A stretch of DNA of 64,000 nt from positions 1 through 64,000 of the forward strand of contig CALXGN010000006.1 of the NCBI GenBank assembly GCA_944387865.1, written 5' to 3'. The notes under the pieces were generated by a model, which had not been told where the DNA came from, did not search any database, and saw only the letters and a list, made by a program, of their open reading frames with translations. Shown here in pieces: positions 40,771 through 52,151 of the stretch (positions are counted from its first letter, which is position 1; each line of letters opens with the position of its first letter). The stretch is from Scatomorpha stercorigallinarum. Lineage in GTDB: Bacteria; Bacillota; Clostridia; Oscillospirales; Oscillospiraceae. A program made the translations under genes and the position numbers.

Positions 40771-41427
40771 TCAGGGCCGGCCCCTTGCGACCGCGGCGCA
40801 GACCACGCTCTCCGCCCCGGCGAGGCCGAGGACGCGCGCGCATTCTGAAACCGTGGCGCCGGTCGTTATGATATCGTCGATCAGGAGTATCCTGCGGCCG
40901 CGCACGAGCTCCTCGTCGGCGCACTCAAAGGCCCCGGATATGTTGGCGCGGCGCTGTTCGGCGCTGCCGGTGCCGGACTGTGGGGCGACGTTTACGACCT
41001 TCCTGAGCGTTTCCACCGCCACGTCGTCCAGCTCGAGGGCCGCGGCCATTGCGATGAGCATCGCCTGGTCGTAGCCGCGCTCGCGCAGCCGCTCGCTGGA
41101 GAGCGGTACCCAGGAGATGAGGTCGTACCTCCCCGCAAGGCGCTCGCGGATGCAGCCGGCCACGAGCCGGCCGAAGACGCCGGCGTAGGCCGTGACGCCG
41201 TTGAACTTGTACCTCAGCAGCGCGTCGCGCACCGCGCCCTCGTAAAAGAGCGGGGCTGCGCAGGCCTCCACAAAGTCGGCCCCGTCGAGATAGCTCTCCG
41301 GGGTGTAGGGCAGGGAGGCTTCGCACTTGGCGCACATGCCGCTTTCGCCGCGCCTGAGCAGCTTGCGGCAGAAGGCGCAGCGCGGCGGGAACAGGATGTC
41401 GAGCAGTCTGTCTTTAAGCTGGGACAT
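40771..41427 (-). CDS. comF: ComF family phosphoribosyltransferase-like protein
   Basis: The protein has 218 residues. The N-terminal zinc-ribbon cysteines are CAFCRKLLRRGESGMCAKC (about residues 18-36). The C-terminal phosphoribosyltransferase fold has ILLIDDIITTGATVSECARVL (about residues 180-200). RERGYDQAMLIA marks the ComF subgroup. ComF assists DNA uptake and recombination in competent bacteria. It lies between recD2 and the mreB-like gene on the same strand with small gaps. Confidence 0.92.
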   Translation of the reverse strand: MSQLKDRLLDILFPPRCAFCRKLLRRGESGMCAKCEASLPYTPESYLDGADFVEACAAPLFYEGAVRDALLRYKFNGVTAYAGVFGRLVAGCIRERLAGRYDLISWVPLSSERLRERGYDQAMLIAMAAALELDDVAVETLRKVVNVAPQSGTGSAEQRRANISGAFECADEELVRGRRILLIDDIITTGATVSECARVLGLAGAESVVCAAVARGRP

Positions 41428-41452
41428 ACGTCACACCCCCATAATTTATGCC

Positions 41453-43678
41453 TCAGGCGCCGGCGGCGAGGCGGGCGCGCAGCCCGCTGTAGCGCCTCGA
41501 CTGCCTGTGGTCGTCTATCATCTGCAAGGCCGTTTCTTCGCGGCCGACGGCGATGAGCAGTTCCCGCGCGCGGGTGACGGCGGTGTAGAGCACCCCGCGG
41601 GTCATGAGCTGCGGTGCGCCGCGCCCGAGCGCGAGCACCACGGCGCGGTATTCGCTGCCCTGGCTCTTGTGGACGGTCATCGCCCAGGCGTGCTCGATTT
41701 CGGCGAGCTGGTCGAAGCCGCACTCGGCCACGCGGCCGTCGAAGTCGATCTGCACGGCCTCTTTTTCCGCGTCCACGGCGCGTATATAGCCGATGTCGCC
41801 GTTATAGATGCCCGTGCCGCTCTCCGGCGGCAGGCCGTCCGGGCGCTGGCGCTTCCAGACCATGTCGTAGTTGTTGCGCACCTGCATCACGCGGTCGCCC
41901 TCGCGGAAAATGGCCTCGCCGAAGGCGCGCTCGCGCTTGTCTTTGGACGGTGGGTTGAGGGCGGACTGCAATATGCGGTTGAGCTCCACGCTGCCCAGCG
42001 CGCCCTTGCGCGTGGGCGTCAGCACCTGTATCTCCTCCGGCGCTATGCCCATCCGCCTGGGCAGCCGCTCGCAGCAGAGTTCCATGATGGTCTCCGCCGC
42101 CGCGCGCTCCTCCGCGCGCCGCAGGAAGAAGAAATCGCCGCTGTTTTCCCGCAGCTCCGGGTGTTCGCCGGCGATTATCATGTGCGCGTTGCGCACGATG
42201 CGGCTGCCCTCGGCCTGGCGGAAGATCTCCGTCAGCCGCACGGAGGGCACCACGCCCGAGCGCAGTATGTCCGCGAAAACATTGCCCGGCCCCACGCTGG
42301 GCAGCTGGTCGGCGTCGCCCACCAGTATCAGCCGGCAGTCCGGCGGCAGGGCGGCCAGCAGGGCCTGCATAAGCGTTATGTCAACCATGGAGCACTCGTC
42401 CAGCACCACCGCCCCGCAGTCCAGCGGCGTGTCCTCGTCGTGCGCGAAAACGACGCGCTCGCCCTCGGCCTGGAAGCCCGCGCCCAGCAGGCGGTGGATG
42501 GTGGCCGCCTCGCGGCCCGTCAGCTCGCCCATGCGCTTGGCCGCGCGGCCTGTGGGCGCGGTGAGCAGCGTTTTGATGCCCAGCGCGTCGAAAAACGCCA
42601 GTATGGCGCGGACGGTGGTGGTCTTGCCGGTGCCGGGCCCGCCCGTGAGGGCCATCACGCGGCTGCGCGCGGCGAGGGCGATGGTCTGGCGCTGCAATGG
42701 CGCATAGGTGATGCCGGCGGCGAGCTCCACGCGCCCTATCAGGGCGTCCGTGTCCACGGCCGCCTCCGGCGGCTGTTTTGCCATCAGCAGCAGGCGGCGG
42801 GCGACGTAGTCCTCCGCTTCGCAGAGCTCGGAGAGGTAACAGGCGTCGCGCCCGGCGACCTCGCAGCGCGCGAGCGTGCCGTCATCCACCAGCGAATCGA
42901 GCGCGGCAGAGGCCGCCTCCTCGCTGACGGAGATGAACTGCGCCGTGGCGGGGACGAGCTTTTCCGCGGGGATGAAGCAGTGCCCGTTGGCGGCGTTGTG
43001 CCGCAGCTCGAACACCATCGCCGCGCGCACGCGGTTGGGGTCGTCGGCGGCGCAGCCCACGCCCAGCGCGAGCGTGTCCGCCTCCGCAAAGGTGCCGCCG
43101 ATGTGCGGCGCGGCGAGGATGTAGGGGTCCTCCTCCAGGACGGTGAACGAATCGCTGCCGTAGAATTTATAGAGCCGGACGGCCAGCAGCGGCCGCAGGG
43201 CGTGGGAGCAGAGCAGCTCCATCAGCCGCCGCAGGCCGGACTGCCGCCGGAAGGCGGCGCCGATCTGCTCGGCTTTGCGCGGCGTGATGCCGCGTATCTC
43301 CGTCAGCCTTGCCGGCTCGCGCTCGATGACGTCGAGCGCCTTGTCGCCGAACTTTTCCACGATGAGGGCGGCCGTGGCCGGGCCCACGCCCTTCACGGCG
43401 TGCCCCGCCAGGTAGGAATAGATGTCCTCCGCCGTGCGCGGCAGGCTGCGCTCGGCGTATTCGGCCTTGAACTGCCGCCCGTGGTTGGGGTGCGTGGCCC
43501 ACTCGCCGTAGGCCCGCAGCTCCTCGCCCGGATAGGCGGCGGGCAGCGTGCCGACAACGGTGGTGAGCCCGCCGTCCAGCGTGTCCAGCCGCAGGACGGT
43601 CCAGCCGTTCTCCTCGTTGGTGTAGATAACGGAGGAGATACGGCCGCTTATTTCGATGAGTTCCGCTTCTTCCGCCAT
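41453..43678 (-). CDS. recD2: RecD2-type ATP-dependent DNA helicase
   Basis: This 5'-3' superfamily 1B helicase acts in repair independently of RecBC. It is 741 residues, of RecD2 length. The N-terminal ~330 residues have an OB-like start (SGRISSVIYTNEENGWTVLRL) and helix-hairpin-helix turns (VKGVGPATAALIVEKFG; IRGITPRKAEQIG). Walker A is GGPGTGKTTTVRAIL (about residue 355), Walker B VLDECSMVD, and motif VI HKSQGSEYRAVV...YTAVTRARELL. The start follows GGGAGGGAAT. Confidence 0.94.
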   Translation of the reverse strand: MAEEAELIEISGRISSVIYTNEENGWTVLRLDTLDGGLTTVVGTLPAAYPGEELRAYGEWATHPNHGRQFKAEYAERSLPRTAEDIYSYLAGHAVKGVGPATAALIVEKFGDKALDVIEREPARLTEIRGITPRKAEQIGAAFRRQSGLRRLMELLCSHALRPLLAVRLYKFYGSDSFTVLEEDPYILAAPHIGGTFAEADTLALGVGCAADDPNRVRAAMVFELRHNAANGHCFIPAEKLVPATAQFISVSEEAASAALDSLVDDGTLARCEVAGRDACYLSELCEAEDYVARRLLLMAKQPPEAAVDTDALIGRVELAAGITYAPLQRQTIALAARSRVMALTGGPGTGKTTTVRAILAFFDALGIKTLLTAPTGRAAKRMGELTGREAATIHRLLGAGFQAEGERVVFAHDEDTPLDCGAVVLDECSMVDITLMQALLAALPPDCRLILVGDADQLPSVGPGNVFADILRSGVVPSVRLTEIFRQAEGSRIVRNAHMIIAGEHPELRENSGDFFFLRRAEERAAAETIMELCCERLPRRMGIAPEEIQVLTPTRKGALGSVELNRILQSALNPPSKDKRERAFGEAIFREGDRVMQVRNNYDMVWKRQRPDGLPPESGTGIYNGDIGYIRAVDAEKEAVQIDFDGRVAECGFDQLAEIEHAWAMTVHKSQGSEYRAVVLALGRGAPQLMTRGVLYTAVTRARELLIAVGREETALQMIDDHRQSRRYSGLRARLAAGA

Positions 43679-43694
43679 ATTCCCTCCCGCGGGC

Positions 43695-44182
43695 TCAAAA
43701 GATGGATGTGAAACCGTAGGTGATGCCGGTGACGAGCAGCCCGGCCATCACCACGCCGAGGGCGATGCTGGGCAGGGCGGAGCGCATCCGCATGTCCATC
43801 ACGGCGGCGATGAGCGCGCCGGTCCAGGCCCCCGTGCCCGGCAGGGGGATGCCGACGAATATGGCCAGGCCGAAAAACTGGTACTTGTGCACCTTGTCCC
43901 ACTTGCCCTCGGCCCGCGCTTCCAGCTTTTCCACCACGCGGCCGAGCTTTTCGCTCTTCCTGGTCATCCACTTGAATATGGGCCGGATGAAGAGGATGAT
44001 GAAGGGCACGGGCAGCATGTTGCCCAGCATGCTCACCCACATGGCGTCAAAGTGGCTCAGCCCCAGGCCCACGCCCAGGGGGATGGCCCCGCGCAGCTCG
44101 ATGACGGGGATCATGGAGACGATGAGGGTGACGAAATACGCGCCCAGGTCGGCGCCGGTCAGCGCGTTTACGATATAGTCGG

Positions 44183-44186
<4 letters not shown>
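43695..44186 (-). CDS. Small multi-drug export family membrane protein
   Basis: The product has 163 residues with about four hydrophobic segments and the family hallmark SMIPVIELRGAIPLGVGLGL (about residues 24-43), then PVPFIILFIRPIFKWM and GLAIFVGIPLPGTGAWTGALIAA. It matches the COG2426 'small multi-drug export' family, whose transport role is poorly shown. The first codons overlap the end of uvrA by 4 bases. Confidence 0.85.
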
Positions 44187-47017
<2,831 letters not shown>

Positions 47018-47182
47018 AACTTGCCTCGGTATAGCTGAAATCATTTCATTATACCCCAGGGAGCGCCAGGTTTCAACCAGAAAAATCAAGCCGCCGCCGC
47101 AAAAAGCGGCCGCCGTGCCCGGGCGCGGCGGCGGAAAAAACAAGGCCGCGGCGCAGCGGCCGCGGCCATTCGTATTCTGGCG

Positions 47183-47851
47183 TCAGGCTTCCCGGAGCCC
47201 GCGCCCGCGCGCGGTCAGGAAGCGCCTGTAGTAGAACATGAGGAAGGCGGGGATGATGAATATCAGCGCGCCGACGGTGTCGATAAAGGCGTGCTGCTTC
47301 ACGAGCACGGTGGAGGCCATGCAGAGCACGCACAGCACGGTGATGACGGCGCGGTGCCAGGGCTTGAAGAGCCTGCTGTCGAAGCAGCAGATGATGTCGC
47401 CCACACAGCCGAGCACGTGCATGCTGGGGAACACGTTCGTCGGCGTGTCGGCCGCCCAGATGATGGAGAGGATCCAGGTCCAGAGGTCGGTGACCTCCAC
47501 ACCCTCGGGGCGCAGGTGCTGGCCGTTGGGGATGAGCACATCCAGCAGCAGCGTGGCCGAGAGGGTGAACATGTTGTAGTACATCCAGCGCCTGAAGGCC
47601 GCCCCGTCCTTTATCATGGTGGGTATGCCGACGACGGCGAAGAGCGGGTACCACAGCACGTAAAAGAGCGCGAACTGCGGCACGAAGGGTATGTAACTGT
47701 CGATGGGCAGGTCGGTCACCCAGTAGCCGCTGGTGGGCGTGTTGGCCTCGATGATGAAGAAGGTGACGATGTAGAGGGGGAAATAGAGCACGAGCAGGCA
47801 GTACCTGTGCGTTTTGATAAATCCGGCAACGAGCTGCGCGAGACTGCGCAA
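47183..47851 (-). CDS. PAP2-family membrane phosphatase-like protein
   Basis: This 222-residue protein has about six membrane helices. The PAP2 active-site parts are recognisable: FPSMHVLGCVG (SxxHxxG motif, about residue 142) and KQHAFIDTVGA (His-Asp motif, about 186). A typical first motif (KxxxxxxRP) is not clear, so it is closer to the aureobasidin/IPC-synthase-like subgroup than to classical undecaprenyl phosphatases. It acts on lipid phosphates, substrate unknown. It has its own promoter behind the TetR gene. Confidence 0.78.
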   Translation of the reverse strand: MRSLAQLVAGFIKTHRYCLLVLYFPLYIVTFFIIEANTPTSGYWVTDLPIDSYIPFVPQFALFYVLWYPLFAVVGIPTMIKDGAAFRRWMYYNMFTLSATLLLDVLIPNGQHLRPEGVEVTDLWTWILSIIWAADTPTNVFPSMHVLGCVGDIICCFDSRLFKPWHRAVITVLCVLCMASTVLVKQHAFIDTVGALIFIIPAFLMFYYRRFLTARGRGLREA

Positions 47852-47884
47852 GGCATATCACTCCCAAGTGAGAAATCAGCGGGT

Positions 47885-47913
47885 ATTATAGCACTTCGCG
47901 CGCACGCGCGCAA
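47885..47913 (-). promoter_or_regulatory. Promoter of the PAP2-family gene
   Basis: -35 TTGCGC (47908-47913) and -10 TATAAT (47885-47890) are 17 bp apart on the minus strand. Confidence 0.65.
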
Positions 47914-47921
47914 TGGACTTT

Positions 47922-48509
47922 TCAGGCTTCGGTGTCGCGTTTTTCGCCGCGGCGGTCGAAGTTGCTCAGCGCGTGCTCCAGGCTGCCCCGCGTCAGGCGG
48001 TGCAGGCGGTCCAGGTCTTTGGGGTGGGAGCCGGGCATCCCGGCGTCGATCCAGGTGTCCAGCACGCCGTAGGCGGCGATCTCGTGTATCTGTACGACGA
48101 ACTGGATGTCGCCTTCGTCCACCATCATGCCCTCTTTTTCCACGATGTAGCGCGCCCGCGCCTCCAGCAGGGGGCTCAGCCGCCGGCGCATGTAATCGAT
48201 GATATGGTGCCAGCCGCGGGAGTTGTAGAGGTGCATCACGGACCGGCGGCTCTCCAGCATGCCGAGGAACAGCCCGTCGAGCAGCTCGTCGAAATTCTCC
48301 AGCCAGTTTTCATCCCCGGCAATAGCGGCCACCTGGCAGTCGATCTGCCACTCGATGAGCTCGTATATGTCGTGGAAGTGGTAATAAAAGGTCTGGCGGT
48401 TGAGCCCGCACTCGTCCGTGATGTCGGAAACGGTGATGCGGTCGAGGGATTTGCGTTCGAGCAGGCGGTCCAGCGCTTCCGAGAACTGCTGCTTCGTGTT
48501 TTTTGGCAT
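47922..48509 (-). CDS. TetR/AcrR family regulator
   Basis: The protein has 195 residues from ATG 48509 (MPKNTKQQFSEAL; AAAGGAAA upstream). The HTH covers about residues 10-50: LLERKSLDRITVSDITDECGLNRQTFYYHFHDIYELIEW. The type of recognition helix and the 'YYHFHDIYELIEW' words are like the DhaS/TetR_C_8 subgroup. The remaining helical part is the ligand-binding domain with no clear ligand. A palindrome over its own promoter is the expected binding site. Confidence 0.88.
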   Translation of the reverse strand: MPKNTKQQFSEALDRLLERKSLDRITVSDITDECGLNRQTFYYHFHDIYELIEWQIDCQVAAIAGDENWLENFDELLDGLFLGMLESRRSVMHLYNSRGWHHIIDYMRRRLSPLLEARARYIVEKEGMMVDEGDIQFVVQIHEIAAYGVLDTWIDAGMPGSHPKDLDRLHRLTRGSLEHALSNFDRRGEKRDTEA

Positions 48510-48532
48510 TGAGCATTTCCTTTCTGCTGCGC

Positions 48533-48568
48533 TTATGTTATGATACATAAAAGTCTACTGCCTATCAA
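48533..48568 (-). promoter_or_regulatory. TetR gene promoter with overlapping operator
   Basis: On the minus strand -35 TTGATA (48563-48568) and -10 TATCAT (48540-48545) are 17 bp apart. The palindrome TTATGT-TATGAT-ACATAA (48533-48550) covers the -10. It also lies 35 bp before gluQ on the other strand and could affect both. Confidence 0.7.
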
Positions 48569-48585
48569 TTAAAGGGGGATTAAAA

Positions 48586-49515
48586 ATGCCCGTCAGAGGC
48601 CGCTTTGCGCCCAGCCCCAGCGGCAGGCTGCACATCGGGAACATGCTCTCCTCGCTGCTCGCCTGGCTGGACGTGCGCTCGCGCGGCGGGGAGATGCTCT
48701 TCCGGCTCGAGGACCTCGACCCGGAGCGCTCCTACGAGGATTCCGCCAGGCTTATGGCGGAGGACCTGCGCTGGCTGGGCCTCGACTGGGACCTCGGCTG
48801 GCCGATGGAGCCGGACTGCCGCCAGGGCCGGCGGACGCGGGAATACGAGGAGGCCTTCGGGCGGCTGGGGGAAAAGGGGCTGCTCTACCGCTGCTGGTGC
48901 TCGAGGGCGGAGCGGCTCGCTGCCTCGGCCCCGCATCCGGGGGAGGAAAACCCCGGCTCCTGCCGCTGCCGCACGCTGTCCGGCGCGGAGATCGCCGCGC
49001 TCGAGCGGCGCGGGCGCCGCGCGGCCTTTAAGGTCATAACGCCGGACGCAGATGTAACGGTGGAGGACGGCCACTACGGCACGTATACGGAAAACCTCGC
49101 GCGCGGAGGCGGAGATTTCATCGTCCGCCGCTCGGACGGGGTGTTCGCCTATCAGCTTGCCGTCTCGGTGGACGACGCCGCAATGGGCGTGACGCGCGTT
49201 GTGCGCGCGAGGGACCTGCTGCCCAGCGCGCCGCGGCAGAAGTGGCTGATAGAGACCCTCGGCGGCACGGCGCCGGAATACTGCCACGCGCCGCTTATAG
49301 TCTCGCCCTCGGGCCGGAAGCTGTCCAAGCGCGAGGGCGATCTGAACATGGAGTCGCTGCGTAAACGCTACACGCCGGAGGGGCTGACGGGCGTGCTCGC
49401 CTGCCTCTGCGGGCTCATCGAGCGGCCGGAGAGCGTTTCGCCGCGCGAGCTCGTCGGAAATTTTGACTGGAACAAAGTCGCCCGGGAGGACGTCATTCTT
49501 CCCGATTGGGTCTGA
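48586..49515 (+). CDS. gluQ: Glutamyl-Q tRNA(Asp) synthetase-like protein
   Basis: This truncated GluRS paralogue adds glutamate to queuosine in tRNA-Asp. The 309 residues consist only of the catalytic domain. Motifs are RFAPSPSGRLHIGNM (HIGH region, residues 5-19), FRLEDLDPER, zinc cysteines CWCSRA and CRC, YQLAVSVDDAAMGVTRVVRARDLL, and the KLSKREGD second signature. The anticodon-binding domain of GluRS is missing, as expected for GluQ-RS. The 3' end overlaps the convergent ATPase gene by 23 bp. AAAGGGGG precedes the start. Confidence 0.9.
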   Translation: MPVRGRFAPSPSGRLHIGNMLSSLLAWLDVRSRGGEMLFRLEDLDPERSYEDSARLMAEDLRWLGLDWDLGWPMEPDCRQGRRTREYEEAFGRLGEKGLLYRCWCSRAERLAASAPHPGEENPGSCRCRTLSGAEIAALERRGRRAAFKVITPDADVTVEDGHYGTYTENLARGGGDFIVRRSDGVFAYQLAVSVDDAAMGVTRVVRARDLLPSAPRQKWLIETLGGTAPEYCHAPLIVSPSGRKLSKREGDLNMESLRKRYTPEGLTGVLACLCGLIERPESVSPRELVGNFDWNKVAREDVILPDWV

Positions 49516-51961
49516 ATTTGCGCCTGGCCTTCTCCGCCGCGTGGCGGCCGCGCGTGCGCGCGGAGATAAAGGCGCCGCGCACCTTGTCCTCGGCCATGGA
49601 GACGGCCTTCAGCGCCGGCCAGGAGAGCAGGGCGAACACGCCCAGTATCAGCCCGCCGGCGAGGTCGATGCCGGAGAGGGTGAAGAGGTCCTTCAAAAAC
49701 ACCACGCAGAAGGCGAAGCCGGCGGTGAGGAACACCATCAGCGCTTTCCGCAGCAGGTTGTAGGGCCGGCAGGTGCGGTGTACGACCAGCAGGCCCACGA
49801 CGCCGAGGATGATGGTGCAGATGGTGCCCATCATGCTCTCCGGTATCTCGAACACCAGGCAGAACAATATGACGCCGACGATGAGGAACAGGTCCGTCAG
49901 CCCGCCGGGCAGCGCGCGGTAGAGCACGTTGGGCAGGAAACGGCCCCTGATGCGGGTAGTGTTGGGCTCCATTGCCAGCACAAAGCCCGGTATGCCGATG
50001 GTGAGCGCGGAGATGAGGCTCATCTGCGAGCTCGTCACGGGGTAGGGCAGGGAGAAAATGAGCGTGATGATGGCGAGGATGAAGGAGAAGATGTTCTTCA
50101 CCAGGAACAGCGTCGCCGAGCGCTCGATGTTGTTGATGACGCGCCGCCCCTCCGCCACCACGCTGGGCATGGAGGCAAAGTTGGAGTCCAGCAGCACGAT
50201 GTGGCTCACCTGGCTGGCGGCGTCGCTGCCGGAGGCCATGGCGATGGAGCAGTCGGCCTCCTTGAGCGCGAGCACGTCGTTCACGCCGTCGCCCGTCATC
50301 GCCACCGTGTGGCCCCGGGCCTTGAGCGCGCGCACGAAGCGCCGCTTCTGGTCGGGCGTCACGCGGCCGAACACGGTGTAGTCCTCGATGGCCGCGGCGA
50401 TGTCCTCGTCCGTCTGCAATGTGCGCGCATCGACGTACTTTTCCGCGCCGGCGATGCCCGCGCGCTTGGCCACTTCGGAGACGGCCATGGCGTTGTCGCC
50501 GGAGATGACCTTGATGGCCACGCCCTGGCTGGCGAAATAGCGGAAGGTCTCCGGCGCCTCTTCGCGCACTTTGTTGGAAAGGAGGATGAGAGCGAGCGGC
50601 ATCACGAGCTCCGTGACGGGCTTTTCGTCGTCCAGCGAGCCGTCGTAGAGCGCGAGCAGGAGCACGCGGCAGCCCTTGGCGCTGTAGCTGTCGATCTGCT
50701 GCTGGTACTTCACGATGTCCCGACCGAGGAGGATGTCCGGAGCTCCGAGAAGATATGTCTCGTCCTCATGGAAGCTGACGCCGCCGTATTTGCGCGCGCT
50801 GGAGAAGGGCAGGGCCTTTATGGCCTTCTGCTTCACCTCGCCGGTGAAATAGCGGCGCAGGGCGGCCATGGTGTCGTTGTCCGCGCTCATCGCGGCCACG
50901 TAGTCGGACATTATGAGCCTTATGTCGTCCTCAACAAACCGGTCCGGGCAGAGGAGCGCCACGTCCTCGACGGTCATCTTGTTTTCCGTAACCGTGCCGG
51001 TTTTGTCCACGCAGAGCACGTCCACGCGCGCGAGGGTCTCGATGCAGCCCATGTCGTGCACGAGCGTTTTTTTCTGCGCCAGGCGGACGACGCCAGCGGC
51101 GAGGGCCATGCTTGTCAGCAGATAGAGCCCCTCCGGTATCATGCCTATCAGTGAGGCGACCGTGGCCACCACGCCGTCCTGCACGCCGCGGCCCAGCCAG
51201 GCGATCTCCTTTACCGCCATGATGATGCCCAGCGGGATGACGGCGACGCCGATGATCTGCACCAGCCGCGTGAGCGAGCGCATCATCTCGCTCTGCTGCG
51301 GCGGGCGGGCGGCCTTGGCCTCCAGCGTCAGGCGGTTGGCGTAGCTGTCCGCGCCCACGCGCGTCAGCCGCGCGCGGCACTCGCCGGAGACGATGAAGCT
51401 GCCGCTGAGCAGCTCCGCGCCGGGCTTTTTCTTTATTTCGTCGGCCTCGCCGGTGATGAGCGCCTCGTTCGCGGCGCACTCGCCGTCTATCACCACGGCG
51501 TCCGCGAAAATCTGGCTGCCGGCGGAGAACACCACCACGTCGTCGCGCACCATCTCCGCTGTCGGTATCTGCCGCACGCGGCCGTCGCGCACCACGGCGC
51601 CCTTGGGCGCGGTGAGAAGGGTGAGCTTGTCGAGCGTTTTTTTGCTGCGCAGCTCCTGCACGATGCCGATGGCTATGTTCGCGATGACAACGCCGAGGAA
51701 CATGATCTCCTTCACCGCGCCGACGGCGATGACGCAGGCGGCGAGCAGGAAGAAGAGCATGTTGAAATAGGTGAAGATGTTCGAGCGGATTATCTCGCCC
51801 ACGGTCTTCCCGGGCGGCTCGATGGGCAGGTTTCCCCAGCCGGCGTCCATGCGCTCCTTCGCCTGCGCCGTGCTCAGGCCCTCGGCGGGCCTCGCCTCGA
51901 ATACCGCCACGTCCCGCCTGAAGGGGAGTTCCGGCTCTTTTTTCTTTTTAAGCAGTTCCAT
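49493..51961 (-). CDS. P-type cation-transporting ATPase (CtpE-like)
   Basis: The 822-residue membrane pump has an E1-E2 ATPase core: phosphorylation site CVDKTGTVTENKM (about residue 315), ALITGEADE as the actuator motif in place of the usual LTGES, and MTGDGVNDVLALKEAD as the hinge. No N-terminal metal-binding domain is visible. The order of segments and loop words resemble the CtpE-type calcium pumps more than heavy-metal pumps, but the ion is uncertain. No Shine-Dalgarno precedes the start; TAAAAT with an upstream TG lies 7 nt before the ATG, so the mRNA may be leaderless. Confidence 0.87.
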   Translation of the reverse strand: MELLKKKKEPELPFRRDVAVFEARPAEGLSTAQAKERMDAGWGNLPIEPPGKTVGEIIRSNIFTYFNMLFFLLAACVIAVGAVKEIMFLGVVIANIAIGIVQELRSKKTLDKLTLLTAPKGAVVRDGRVRQIPTAEMVRDDVVVFSAGSQIFADAVVIDGECAANEALITGEADEIKKKPGAELLSGSFIVSGECRARLTRVGADSYANRLTLEAKAARPPQQSEMMRSLTRLVQIIGVAVIPLGIIMAVKEIAWLGRGVQDGVVATVASLIGMIPEGLYLLTSMALAAGVVRLAQKKTLVHDMGCIETLARVDVLCVDKTGTVTENKMTVEDVALLCPDRFVEDDIRLIMSDYVAAMSADNDTMAALRRYFTGEVKQKAIKALPFSSARKYGGVSFHEDETYLLGAPDILLGRDIVKYQQQIDSYSAKGCRVLLLALYDGSLDDEKPVTELVMPLALILLSNKVREEAPETFRYFASQGVAIKVISGDNAMAVSEVAKRAGIAGAEKYVDARTLQTDEDIAAAIEDYTVFGRVTPDQKRRFVRALKARGHTVAMTGDGVNDVLALKEADCSIAMASGSDAASQVSHIVLLDSNFASMPSVVAEGRRVINNIERSATLFLVKNIFSFILAIITLIFSLPYPVTSSQMSLISALTIGIPGFVLAMEPNTTRIRGRFLPNVLYRALPGGLTDLFLIVGVILFCLVFEIPESMMGTICTIILGVVGLLVVHRTCRPYNLLRKALMVFLTAGFAFCVVFLKDLFTLSGIDLAGGLILGVFALLSWPALKAVSMAEDKVRGAFISARTRGRHAAEKARRKFRPNREE

Positions 51962-51968
51962 AAGCGTA

Positions 51969-51977
51969 ATTTTAGCA
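51969..51977 (-). promoter_or_regulatory. Extended -10 element of the P-type ATPase gene
   Basis: On the minus strand TGCTAAAAT (-10 hexamer 51969-51974) ends 7 nt before the ATG. No good -35 is seen. Transcription would begin at or next to the start codon. Confidence 0.45.
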
Positions 51978-52090
51978 CAGGGCGGGCCAAAGTAACAGTA
52001 AATTATTTGTTAATATGGAAGGGACGGAGGAAAAAAGAGAAAATTGCTCGTTCCGTCTTGCATAACGGCAGCGAGTATGGTAATATGACA

Positions 52091-52120
52091 TTTACATAAT
52101 ACCCGGTTGTTACATACTAT
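52091..52120 (+). promoter_or_regulatory. Promoter of the SLH surface protein gene
   Basis: -35 TTTACA (52091-52096) and -10 TACTAT (52115-52120) have an 18-bp spacer. They lie in an AT-rich stretch unlike the surrounding DNA. Confidence 0.55.
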
Positions 52121-52151
52121 GAATACCAATGGAAACAATAGGAGGTAGGAA

